This document shows, in pieces, positions 1-11,800 of a stretch of 64,000 bases of DNA. The position numbers and the translations under genes are program-made. Under the pieces are notes generated by a model that saw only the letters and a program-made list of their open reading frames with translations, made no database searches and was not told the origin of the DNA. This stretch comes from Xanthoparmelia taractica (taxonomy: Eukaryota > Ascomycota > Lecanoromycetes > Lecanorales > Parmeliaceae), in assembly GCA_033085395.1 (NCBI GenBank), contig JANQBS010000045.1, positions 163,712 to 227,711 on the forward strand, written 5' to 3'. Each line of letters opens with the position of its first letter. Position 1 is the first letter of the stretch.

Positions 1-2500
1 TGTTGGGTACTCATACCTAGGCTGGTTCGATGACATCTTATGATTGGTGGTTATTGTATTGACTGCCTCTGTGCGTAAGGTAAGCTTAGACGACCAGCCG
101 CTCTCCAATGAACACGAATCCTCGTTGTGGGTGCGGTGGGCTGGTGTCAAGCATGGCTTCTTGCGTGACAAAGCAGTCTTGATGCGCTTGCGCTTGCTGG
201 CTGTCTTTGGAATACTTCCGGTAGTTGGCGTGGGCATCGAGCAAAGTGGCTTTGGGGAAATTAACGTGGCGTTATCTTGATTTGCGGTCTCCGTTCGTTG
301 AATGGTATTCCATTGGGCTCGGGACGGCGACGTCAAGTCCTTTGGGGATGTCAAAAAGCTGCCGCTCATATCGGTGTTTTCGGGGCCGGTACCCTGCAAA
401 TAAGCATAGCCAGCTTGCTGTACTTCGCTTGGTTGGCGTCCCAAATCCACATGTTGGCCGTGGAGCCTGGGGTCGAGTATCTTAGCATGGGAGGGATTCG
501 TACCGACACTTGCTTCTGTACTTTGTGGTATTGCAAAGTCATCGAGTCTCAGAGTCCATTCTAGATTGAGCATGGCATTTGCTTCCGCTTGTAATCCCTT
601 GACTTCGAATGCAACGCGATCTTCAAAGATCATGTCTTGACTATTGCCGATATCGTCTTGCAATTCGTGTCCAGCGAGGAAATTTGTATCTTCGACATCC
701 ATGTTTTGCCACAGTCCAGCGGTTTTGTCGTTGAATATAGTCGGGACAGGATGATTGCCACTGAAAATTCGGTACGGGGTGAAGTCACGCAAGACATCTA
801 AGAGAGAGGTGTATTGGCTATTGAGAGAAGAGGAAAATCAGTGCCTTAACTATTCGCATCATGTAGAGGTCATCCTTACTGTAAAGTGAAGATATTTTCG
901 GTAGTACTATAGGGGGAAGGTTCGAAACAGGGTGTGAGATGTATTCCAGCAATGTCCAGAGCAGGTGATCGGTACGCCGATTCGAAAGCTTTTGGGCAAA
1001 GCCCCCTACCAAGGTTCTCAAGCTCGTCTAGATTTTGAGTAACGTTTTGCAGTAACCCACTCAAAGGGAGCTGATACGCAATTAGCCACGCTCGTCTGTA
1101 GAGCTAGAATGAATGTACTGGGTCAGGATATCCTCCCTTGACGTCAATGAAACACCGAATCTCGGCGTGCATGTGACCCAAATTCTCGGCCAAGATGAAC
1201 ATCAGATTTGGGGTCCCTCGTCTATCACGATTGGCAAAACAGCATCCTCGAATGTGCTCGAAAATTTCGGCAATTGTGGAGGACGCCGTGCGGGCCAGCT
1301 GACAGAGAATCCCAACGACCAGGTGAAGAATTCTGTGGTCATTCATATGTGGCTGGCTTAGGGTGCATTCGTTTGGCCGACGCAACAACGATATGCAGGC
1401 ACAGAGACGTCAGCAAAGACGCTGAAAGGGTTTCCCCGTCAGTGTGAGAAGATTGATTTGCGATTGAGAGCATACCTCATACGAAGACAAATCGTATAAC
1501 CCAGGTTTGGGTGCCATGCAGAGAGGTACATCAGTAGGAAAAATGGCATCCAACACGCCATCAAGATTGGACGAGTCCCAGAGGAAATAGAAGTCTTCTC
1601 GCAGCTCCGGTAATTGAATACGGTACGTCTGACTGTTTGAGACGACATCCTGTTCGGACTGAGGGTCCAACCTCAAGTCTACCTGCATAGTCCCAGAATG
1701 TTTAGGTGCATCCTGATAGTATCCAAGGAATGCAGCTATCCCTGTGTCCAGCCACTCTAAGGCATCTGTTAGCATGTTCACGTTACTTTCGATTGGGCTC
1801 ACCTAGATCAAGTAGCTGAGGGGTTTCGATTGGTCCCTTGCAATAGCTAGTCTTGCCAATACATTGCATGCAGCGATTTGGCACTTTGCTTTCGGAACAC
1901 TAGCATCGAAGGGTCAGCAGGCTAGCTCAGCTTGACGGCTGCCTAAGGCTCTACGCAGAATTGCCATGAAGAGAAAGAGGGTAGCATACCTCCAACCTCT
2001 TGGTAAAGCATGGAGTACACGCTCTCATTGTCTTATCCTTCTTGGGTTTGGCCATAGAAGGGTCCTCAAAGACGAACTTTGTGTGCTTTTTGGAGCTCAA
2101 TTCAGCCAACTGGACTTGCGAGGATGTCTCGAGGAGCAGAGGCCAACTACTTCTAGGTATTTCAACACTTGTCGAAGAAAGCGGTGTGGTCGAATATGAC
2201 CTCGCGATTCCCTGCAACAGGAGATTAGCGCTTTCGGTTTCCTCGATGCGTGACGCTATTGGTTCCTACCGCGGACGAACCACTACTGGCGAAGCCCGGA
2301 AAGCATGAAGACATCGGGCTGGCAGACGTCGTGCTCGCATCCATCAAAGCGTTGAAGCGGAAATGCCGCCATTCTTCTGTACCAAAAGACGGTACCGACG
2401 GTAATGACGCTGGCGCTGACGGGAACTCCTCATCGTTATCGTCACACTGCTGCCCAAGGCTGCTACGACTATTGTTCACCAACTGCGCCAACATGACCAT
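1..2500 (-). CDS. Zn2Cys6 transcription factor, 3' end beyond the window
   Basis: Fungal zinc-cluster regulator, predicted nuclear and DNA-binding. I joined seven exons: 2500-2270, 2211-1990, 1899-1803, 1756-1476, 1352-1143, 1103-880 and 817 to the left edge, about 694 codons in one continuous phase. The zinc cluster spans exons 2 and 3 at about residues 142-171 with spacing C-x2-C-x6-C-x8-C-x2-C-x6-C, which fits the family. It is preceded by a basic MAKPKKDK stretch, so the cluster is not N-terminal. The last exon carries a basic SKRKRIK-type cluster that could be a nuclear signal and is otherwise polar and low-complexity. I did not recognise the middle region. The start at 2500 is the first ATG of the open frame; an internal start at 2055 would still keep the cluster. 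The intron 1142-1104 (39 nt) and the long intron 1475-1353 are the weakest joins. Target genes unknown. Confidence 0.6.
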
Positions 2501-4518
2501 ATCAAAATGATCTGATTTCCCACAATGTCTTATCAACGACAGGAGAGGGCAAATGAAAGACGAGAGGATAGAAACTGTGATGAGTAGCTGCGTGAGAGGA
2601 TGGCGTGAGTATATCAAGCTGTGCTTGGACTTCAGCTCATGAAGCTAGGATCACAACAAGTGAAAGGGACTAATGCCATAGGGGCTATATGCGATGTGAA
2701 GAGATTGAGTATGGAAAGTACGAAAGATGTGGGGATTGTAGTGCAAATAAGAAGATGGGAAGATGGGAAGAAGAGGAAAATTGAAAGTCGAGCGATAAAC
2801 GATGCCAGGATTGTCCGGCATAGTCGTTCTAGAAATTCCAATAAGATATTGACCTGGGCGCCTTGTAATCGCAAGATGATGAAGTGGTGGGGTTTCAGGA
2901 GATTGACGAATCAATAACAAGGATCCTGTCGCTGGCGCAGCCTGATGCTTCTCTAGCGACGACAAGGAACGGCCCCCAAAACTAACAAACCTCTCCAATA
3001 AGGTACTTTTCCGGGGCTGAAGCTGCAGGGGAGTCTCGGTACTCCGTAGATTTGCACTACCTTTCCTTAGCATCCATATGCAGGCAACCACCCTAGACAA
3101 GGAGAAAGCCAAAATTGGCTTAGTCCGATATGGATATCTGCCATATCGAGCCCATCTCCTACATACCTACATTAGTATGTCAGGTCGAGTAGAATAAGGT
3201 GAGCAACCCAAACCGCGACTCCAATTCGCAAGGCTTTATTCCTACTATGCTTCTTACCAGGCGCAAGGCCTGTGAATCACCAGGAATTTGCTGCATTCAG
3301 TTAATGCCCCACACTTCGGACAGAGTTACTCTACTCACCAAGTCCGAGATTGATGCAACAGGATTTGCATATCGTTGCTTCCTACCTGCGGCCTTTCCAA
3401 TACACTTTGCCCAAGTCGGTATTAAATTTAGGACGACGTTGAAATAGAGAAGATGCCATGTTCGGAGTGAAGCAGCTTCAGTCTTCCTTCCTGTTTATCC
3501 AAAGCACAAATCTCTGGCTCTTTCCTATTTTCCGGAAAGTTTCTGAATTTCGTTCTCTCTTTAATAACCCTCTCCATCCGTTTCCAAAAGCCTAGATCAA
3601 TTATGAGACCATAGTTTCCTGATCATCCATCTTACACTAACGTAAATTTATCGCCATAAAAGACTTTCGACATCGTGCTCAAGTATCAACAGAGTCGAAC
3701 CACTGCAGCATGACGTGGGTTGTTGCCCTTCATGAAGCTGGTCTGCTACTAAATGTGAGCATGGTTTAGTGAATTTGAGCTTCAGAAGGGTGCGCAGTCG
3801 TCCAGGGTATCCGTTCACAAGACTGCGACGATACCATCCCCAGCAATGGTCACATATCTCAAGGAACACGATGCCTACAAATCCTTCCTTGTGGGTGGAC
3901 GTTTAGCAAGCAGAATTGACAACCGAGAGGCTGAATCGAAGACAGATCATGCACGGGACAGCGTGGACGACGATCAATCCCTTAGTATGAGTGGGTATCT
4001 TTCCACCTCCATCAGTGATACTGTACAAACATTGATTGATTGCGGGACAGAAAGACCGAAAATGTGAGTCCGAAGGCTGGGTTGGTTACTCCTGTAGATG
4101 AGGTCAACGGATGAAAGGAGGCGCATTCGGTTTGGTAGGATGTATGAGTAGAGAGGAGGCCGTTCTTAGGCTAGGAAGCGCGGAAGCTGATGGACGTTGG
4201 GGCTCCCTTGTTCTCTGCGGGCACTAGATACTTGAGGGAAGTATCTAGACAATACTCGATGCTTTTTCTCGAAAGGACTCACATGAGTCATTCAATAATG
4301 CGAATAAATTCAGGGGTTCCTGTGTCAGTCTTATGGCAACTCACCTTTTAATGCAATACTCCATCAAGCCTACATCTTGAGCATAGGTGCTTTCCGATTT
4401 GGCTGTCACCTTCCATCTCGCAAGCACAAACCATCGAATTCCCCTAAAATATTAGCATAGTATTCCGGGTGTTCACGCAACATCATATCTTTATCCTCTT
4501 AGCCTCGAGAATCACCAT
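2501..4518. other. Intergenic, no gene supported
   Basis: Only scattered open frames without recognisable domains, splice logic or low-complexity coding character occur here. The longest (2651-3112, minus, 153 codons) is Ser/Pro/His rich and looks like chance. The stretch next to 2500 presumably holds the promoter of the zinc-cluster gene. Confidence 0.5.
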
Positions 4519-5796
4519 ATGAAGTCATCTGCATCCACGACCATGTCGCAGCCCACAATAGCAGAACTCCCGAAATCACTTCGCTTTCTCACCAACGCTA
4601 GCTTGTCCAATACGTCGTAAGTATGCTCTATTTCAGCCCTTAATGCATTCCCAGATAATGCTGCGATCCGGACTCTTTGTGAAATCGTCTTTTCTTCCCG
4701 TCGTGCACCTTGCATTTGTCCCATGCTTCGACTGATTTGGCAGAAAGAAGATGCTTACTCGTCTTTTAGTATAAAGTACGGCACGCGGAACATATCACGG
4801 AAGAATGAGGGTCCAGTTCAAGCTTCAATGCCACCTCCACCCGTTACAATGGCTGCCTCCAAGCTCAGAATACAGGACCACCAGCAGGTGATCAAGCTAA
4901 AAGACAAGATCATTGACGCACTCCAAGCCGAGAAACGCTCATACCTGTCTGCCGCAGCTGAAGAAGCCGCAAAAAGAGCACATACCAAGGTGAACACCTT
5001 GTGGCGCAAGCACCGCGCCCTGCCCTCCACGCCATGGTTATGTCGTAGCGAAGGAACTACCCAAAATAAAAATGGTAACATCAACATCGAGAAAATGATT
5101 TTCTTCAGCGAGTACCAAATAGCGATGTGAGAAAGTCGAGAAGATGAACGCGGAAGCCGGGCGAGCAGAGGCTCGGGTCCAAACGCTCCAAAACGAGCAG
5201 AGAGATGCGTACCGCAAGACGCGAAAAATGACCGAGGTAGCGAAGGACTTAGAAATTAAGGTTACAAGGGAAACGATAATCAAGGCTGCCAGGTCTTTTC
5301 CCAAAGAGGACCAGGAGGCGACAACCCCGAATAGGCACACAACGATATCAGATGATGTGAACATGGCAGAGCCCTCGATCGCTACTGCCCCTAAGACTAG
5401 GCGACTGGTACTGAATCCACCAAAGCGAGAGCGATCCCCGTCCATGGAAAACCGTCGCCCTTACCAGCCAAGATCAAGCCAGCCAAAGCAAAAGAAGTCC
5501 GTAGCAGTGGAGTGCATTCTGCTGAGATTGGGCCAACCAAAAAGAAAGGATCTCGAACAGAGTCAATTGCCCTTGAAGAATTTTCGATCCCGCGGACTGA
5601 AATTGAGCCAGCCAAAGCCTCAGAAAGTCGAGGAAAACTGCAGGTTAATCTGTGGTCGGGTCCTCAAAGCCTCGACGAAAACAAGGAAATAAGGGAAGCC
5701 ATCTTTCCTGTTGGCACGCTCATGGAAATCAGCTGCCGCAAGCGCTATCGTGTTGAGCATCAGGATGAGTGCAAGCGAGTAATAGGGAAATGTTGA
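4519..5796 (+). CDS. Unrecognised coiled-coil protein, four exons
   Basis: I do not recognise this gene. A phase-consistent model joins 4519-4616, 4770-4989, 5123-5356 and 5401-5796 into 315 residues. The four introns' boundaries are GTAAGT/TTTTAG, GTGAAC/AAATAG and GTGAAC/ACTAG; the two GTGAAC donors are weak. Residues about 65-160 are charged and heptad-like (runs of E, K, A, L with few prolines), consistent with a coiled coil. The C-terminal third repeats short basic/acidic motifs (KPAKAKE, PTKKKGSR, EPAKASE) and ends in a Cys-containing tail. No signal peptide or membrane segment. Each single frame is short, so without splicing the region looks broken; the fact that all four pieces connect in phase argues that it is a real gene, though a decaying one is possible. 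Function not inferred. Confidence 0.45.
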
Positions 5797-7352
5797 TCTT
5801 TCGCCGAAGTGTCATGTTGAAATCTGAAAAACATCTCTATCTGACACAATCCAGACCCTCAATGATGATGGCCTCTCGTTATCCCCGTCTCTTCTCCGCT
5901 TTTGTCTCCGCTCTGCCTTCTGAGCCGTATTCGTGACATATTCCGCTTCGCTGCCCTCTTTGTATTCTTATTCTCGCAGTTTCATTCCCAGATCCCACTT
6001 TCCCAGGGTCTGTGAACTCCTTGCCAGGCTCAACCGTTGCTTCGTTTCTAGATTCCGTTTCCCCGTACTTGTGGGTTTTGGCTTATCCTCCACGGCTGTC
6101 TCGTTTTTAGACACCGTATTCCCAGATTTTGTTGGTTGAGCGCTTTTTGGCGGCTTACGGTCCCTTCGTGAACTGCTTGATGGTCTAGATCGAGCATGAG
6201 TTTGTGGTGCTCACGTGCTTGAGCTTAAGCAATGTGCTCCCGTTCCTACTCTTGGGTTTGCCGCTGCGAAGGAGCTCGTCACTGTTCATGGCATCGAAGC
6301 AGAGACCCCCTGTTGTAGCGTCATCAATTGCTCTTCAGTGCTGCATGTTCTGGTATTGGGCGTGAAGGACGCTTAGTGGTCGAATTGATGTTTGTTTGGA
6401 ATTGGCGTGGGAGGAAGGATTTCCAACAGAGATGCCACAGCAACATCGTGTGCAGGGTTAAAGACCTTCATATAGTGCGATAGTTGATTCGGCAAACAGT
6501 AAGCAGGGCTGATATCAAAATTACCTTGAAACGGCCTTGATCAGCGCAAAGCCAGCCAAGATGTCACTTTAAAATTGTCGACTCATATTCCGGACTCGCT
6601 CCTACGAAAGGTAAATGCCGAGATAAGTCAGGCATCTTTCCTTAGCTTCCGTGAACGCCTGCTAACATTACAAGGCACGAGTTGCTCCCTCTCCAGAACG
6701 AATCCGGCTCCACTTGATACTTCCCAGTTTCAAAGCCTACCTCTTCACGGCCATCTACTCGCCTTCGCATGAGCAAGGAATAAACGATGAACGCCCGCGA
6801 TACTGCGCAGAAGGGCGCCATGACTACTGAGGGAGCAAAAGCCAAGGAGATCGGACCGGGAAGGGCGTGGGGATGGCTTCGAATCATGAAGTCGGTTGGA
6901 GCTAACGCACGCAAAGGAAAAGTACCTTACCAGCATGAATATCGCAAGCAGCTACTCGCAAAGGCTGCAAAAGCTGCGAGCGCAACTTACGGTAGCATTC
7001 ACACAAACTGTTAGTGCGCACCTCTGAATCTGATCCGCACAGATTGGGAGCCATCATGCAGATCGTCGCCTCCGGACGTGGCAGCTGTCCACAAGGATTG
7101 GCTGAAAACCTGGTGCATGGGGAGATAGAGAGGCCTGCTGAATATATTGATCCTCGTTCATGATCTTCTGCAGAGGGTATCATCCTTATTACAGCACTAT
7201 TGGAATTGTAGCTTGACTGAATGTTCTTTGGCTCTTCGGTCCGAAAAGAGCCGCGATTGCCGCGCTAGCGACGCTGTTCTAGCCTCAATGGGTGCATACC
7301 CGAGAGCGAGCAGTTGAGCATGCTCTAGTCATCATGTCGTGAACACAGAATA
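5797..7352. other. Intergenic, one doubtful small ORF
   Basis: This holds the upstream region of end3. A 75-codon plus-strand frame at 6787-7014 is Ala/Lys rich (KQLLAKAAKAAS) and might be a small protein, but it has no recognisable relatives that I can name and no splice partners. The rest shows nothing I can support. Confidence 0.35.
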
Positions 7353-8683
7353 ATGTCAAATAAACGGATAGAACAGGCAGAGGTAGAGAAATACTGGGAA
7401 ATCTTCTCTCCTTTAGCCAATGGTGGAACCCACCTGAGCGGAGATCAGGCAGCTTCCGTACTCAAGAACAGCCAGCTCAGGGAGGATCAACTCGCCAGAG
7501 TCTGGGACCTTGCCGACGTTGACAACGATGGCAGTCTCGATTTCGAAGAGTTTTGCGTGGCTATGCGCATCATTTTTGACTTAGTAAATGGCGTAGGTGC
7601 AATCTGTCGTGCTAGAAAAACAGCAGAGCTGCCTTGTCTACATGCAGCCGCCTGGAGGGAACGCCCATGCTGACACTTCCAACCCAGGAATACGCAGACG
7701 TTCCCTCCTCACTCCCCGACTGGCTTGTCCCCGAATCCAAAGCCCATCTCGTCCAAGCAAATCGCGCTCTCTCCGGTAACCAACCCGCGTTCTCCCCCAT
7801 CTCACCCTCCGACGACGACGACGACGCCCTGGACCTCAAAGACGGCTTCGACTGGTACATGTCACCCAGCGACAAATCAAAGTATGAGTCAATCTACACT
7901 GCAAACAAAGACGCACACGGCGCCCTCACTTTCCATTCTCTCGAACCCCTCTACACCTCTCTAGACGTCCCAGACACAGACCTCCGCTCAGCATGGAACT
8001 TGGTAAACCCAGCTTCGGAACCTGCAGTCGGGAAGCATGCGGCGTTGGCTTTCTTGCACATACTTAACAATAGACACGAAGGTTACCGTATCCCGCGCTC
8101 CGTCCCGGCGTCGCTCCGCTCTACCTTCGAGCAAGGCCAAATCGACCACAACCTCGAGAACAAGAGCGTGAAATCGAGATCGCCTGCTCAGCGCTGGGGC
8201 AATGAAGACGAGGGCACAGGCACGGGGCGCAAAGCTAAATTTGGGGACACGTACCTTAGCCGGCTAGGTGTGGGCGGGAAGAGCAGCTATCAGCCGTCTG
8301 GCACAGATTTCAGTAGCGTACGCACGACTGAGGACTGGGAAGAGGTGAGGTTGAAGAGGCAGCTTCAAGATCTCGAAGCCAAGATCGATTCGATTGAGAC
8401 GAAAGCGAAGGGCCGAAGCGGAAGAAGAAGGGAGGAGGAGAGTAAGCCGGCGCTTGTGAAAAGAGAGTTGGAGATGCTGTTGGATTATAAGCGGAAAGAG
8501 ATCCGAGATTTAGAAAGGGGCGAAGGCAAAACCAAAGCCGGAGAGGCTTTGAAAGGAGTGGAGAATGAAATCAAGGGGGTCAGGGAGCTGGTGGAGGGAT
8601 TAGAAGCACATTGGAAGACGAGAGAAGGAGTGCTGGACCATCTGAGAAGGCAAATTGAGGATGAGAAACAGACGGGCAGGTGA
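7353..8683 (+). CDS. end3: End3, actin cytoskeleton-regulatory / endocytic EH protein
   Basis: Homologue of yeast End3 (SagB-type in Aspergillus), which acts with Pan1 and Sla1 at cortical actin patches in clathrin-mediated endocytosis. Two exons, 7353-7592 and 7688-8683, joined at NG|EYADVPSSLPDW, give 411 residues, the usual size. The first EH domain (residues 10-90) has the KYWEIFSPL start and an EF-hand loop DVDNDGSLDFEE. A second, degenerate EH region (about 130-230) contains the family signature GFDWYMSPSDK and LAFLHILNNRHEGYRIPR. The C-terminal 120 residues form the charged coiled coil ending in LRRQIEDE. It is convergent with csmB, 188 bp away. The start ATG is the only one before the conserved block. 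Confidence 0.95.
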
Positions 8684-8871
8684 TCAGACGCAATCCATAT
8701 TACTATTCACATACTCATCATGAGCATTAAATTATCTATACAAAATCACATCGTGAAGATAACGATGTCCCTGGCAGCATGGCGCCACTCAAATGCTCTA
8801 TGCTACGCTCCTTTCCTGATGCAATTTTCATCCACGCAATACCCGCTTTTCGTACCGTTATATCATTGCAT

Positions 8872-11800
8872 TTACATATTCGCCAACTCAGCATCAATCT
8901 GCTGGTCCAAGAATGCTCTCTTCTCCCCCGTCAATTCTGTCTGCAATCGCTGCTCGACTAAAGCGCGTACTTGTTTCTTCGTCACGTTGTCTAGGTCGAC
9001 TTCTGTAAGACAGCTCCGCACAGCCTCGATGATCGCACCGTCGTCGGGGCCGTTGTGCGTCCCCCGGAAGTCCACGGTGCTCACAGGTCTGCTTCCAAAT
9101 CCAAGTGGGCTTCGATTTTGCCGTACTGTCGGTGATTGCATAGCAATAAGATTGTCTGTGCTGGGCATGCTCATCCTCTGGTACGGATGGTTATAATCGC
9201 TCGCCCCTGTCACCGATTGCATTCTCGACTGCGGGCGTGAATACTGCGGTTGGTCCTTGTAAGGAGCGAATGAATGGGTGGATTGTCTGTTCGGAAGTCC
9301 AAAGGCTGCAGGTGATTGGGGAGGCATGTATGCTGGTGGAGCGTTATGGAACCCAGTGAGTATTGTGGAAGCAGGCTTAGCGGACGAATACACTGATTGA
9401 ATATCGTCCATCTCGAAGCCATTGGTGGCATATTCGTCCTCATAGCTCTTCTCCATGGTGCCTGCCATGCCGCGACGGCCTGGTAGATTGTTCGTCGCTG
9501 CGTAATCATCCCACCTTTGGAGCGGGACGCTCCGAGGATCGAACCCTTCGTCTTCAAGGGCTACTATTTGCTTGTTGCCCTTTTCGCCGAGAACGATCCT
9601 AGTGTTACCCCAGGTAAAATTGTCTTGGTTCCAGAATGAGTATATTGGGAGGACGAAAGAGTAGACAGGGAACGCGAGGAGGTAGATTATCATCCATCCG
9701 ATATGCTGCCATTGTCGCTTGAGCAGGAATATGATCGCCTGAAGACCATATACACATCCTAAGATGACGAGCGAAATGAGTGGGAATTGACCAGTGTGGC
9801 TCGCAACACGGTAGATCAGATATCCCAGATACCCGCAGGTAGCAGGAAGGATGATCGTTCCGAAAAGGTCGATGAAGACCACGAACCGCATACTGAAGCA
9901 GCAAAAACCGCAAAGGTCTTTGAGCCAGACTAGCTCGGCGAGGTTATGAATCGTGGAATTGATCCAGCGTCGCCTTTGAGACAAGAGGACCCCCCACGTC
10001 TCGGGCGCTGCGGTCTTAGCGTAGGCATCTGGTACGAATTTGTACGACATTGATGGAAAATGTTTCGTCATGATCGTTGTAAGATATCTGTCTTCACCCA
10101 GGGACAAGAGGTTCTTCTTGTGCAGTGTGTCCACATTGCAGGTGCTGTAATCGTTGATGACTTTGTCGGAGATGATCAACGGGCGGCCCTTGTCCGCTGT
10201 TCGAAGTCGGTACATGCAGAAACTAGAGAAGTGTCAGTAGGCCTTGCCACTTTAGAGAATGAGACTCTAGACCTACCATCCAGGCAGACAAGTAACCGAA
10301 CCGAACAACGACTCAAATGCCTTTGCCAGATGATGGGAGATGTAATACTCATAGACTTGTATCATGGTCCACCAACTCCGTTCCTCGTTTTCCAAGCTTG
10401 TTTCGCCACAGATTCCTGCGATTTTCGCATCATTGGCGCAGCTTGCAACCAGTCGATTCAGCGAGTCTTCCTTGACGCTGGTATCAGCATCAACCATGAA
10501 AAGGTACTCGTACAGCTCAGGATCCACGCCAATGATGTTGTTGATTTGATGGAAGATTTCGAGCTCGAGTGGCGACATAGGTGCGCGGTGGTGGACACGA
10601 TTCAGGAAGCTGAGAAGCAAGATCTGTGAGTCTCGCTTGCCCCGGTTTCCGGGCTTTGATTTTGTCTGTTCGGACTCCTTGCCGACCTTCACCACCACGA
10701 TATAAGGTACCACATTTCCTTCGTACTCGTAAAGACCAGAGTAAACTTTGCCATAATTGAGTTGTTCATTGCCCTGGCCAACAGCTTTGAAGGGAAGCGC
10801 GGGAGGGTCAATTTTGGGATCAACGCCAAGGATATCAAGTACGATCTTTGGAGTTGGCCTATCGTTACCGCCTCCCACGATCATCCCATCACACATGACG
10901 CATATAAGCTTCCTCTTATTGTCGTACTGGAGGGCTGTCAATGAATCAAGACCTTTTCGTAGCTGGTCTTCGCCTTCCGTATAAGCTGGGACCTGACAGA
11001 TTACAAATTTGTCCTGGGCTGCTGGTCTGCGCCTGGAACCGAATTGCAGTGCAGAGAGAAATTTGGTGAGGATGACGGCACAAAGAATAATGGTAAAAGC
11101 AAGCAAGATGTAGTTGTTGACCTGACATCTCGCGGTGTCTCTGAAATCCGGTATCCCTTCATAAAAGGCATTTTCCATGCAATTCAAGGTTTTCTGGTAG
11201 TTCGGATCGTTGGCTTTCCAATGGCTTGTGATGTCGCTGCCGGCATTTTGTTGAATCAGATCTGACACCTCTTCAGGAATCCAAGAATACATTGCAATGT
11301 TCCCTTCCGTCTGTTTGGTGTAGAAGTAGTCGGTCAGGTCGTAAATCTTTCCGTTCAAGATGACCCACTCACGGTTGGAGCCTTGTGAGCTAACGGATCC
11401 CTTTTTAGTCACGAGATCACCCTTGTAGTATTCTTGTATCTTCGGAAGAAACGTGTCGGTATACCAATCGATACTGTGCAGTTTTGTGTTGTTGTTCGTT
11501 TGATATAGAGGTCCGGATGTGTGGACCCCCTGAGGATTCACAACGGTAGTGTTCGCAAGCAACCTTGTGGCCTCATCGGTGACCAGATAGCTGCAAGCCT
11601 TTGTTAGAGGTGGTGGGAAGTACTCATCCAAATTCATTCCCGCGAAAGGCTGCATCATGGCTTGGGTGGTAAGGGGCTGAATGTCTCCGTGTGTAATTTT
11701 GGCAAATTTCGTTATATCATAAACCTTGCCGTGAATACTGACCCAGAAATCATTCTCAGCTTGATGATACCCAACCTCTTTTTGATTCCAAGCCTTGTGG

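Noticed and set aside
1100..1440. In-frame stops suggesting that the zinc-cluster gene is a pseudogene
   Set aside because: Both stops (TGA near 1427, TAG near 1104) fall inside segments with usable donor, branch and acceptor sites, and all exons stay in one phase.
2651..3112. 153-codon minus-strand ORF
   Set aside because: Composition is Ser/Pro/His-rich without domain or splice partners, and overlapping frames on the other strand are equally long.
8720..9196. Plus-strand 158-codon ORF over the csmB 3' end
   Set aside because: Mostly antisense to the conserved CsmB C-terminus; no independent support.
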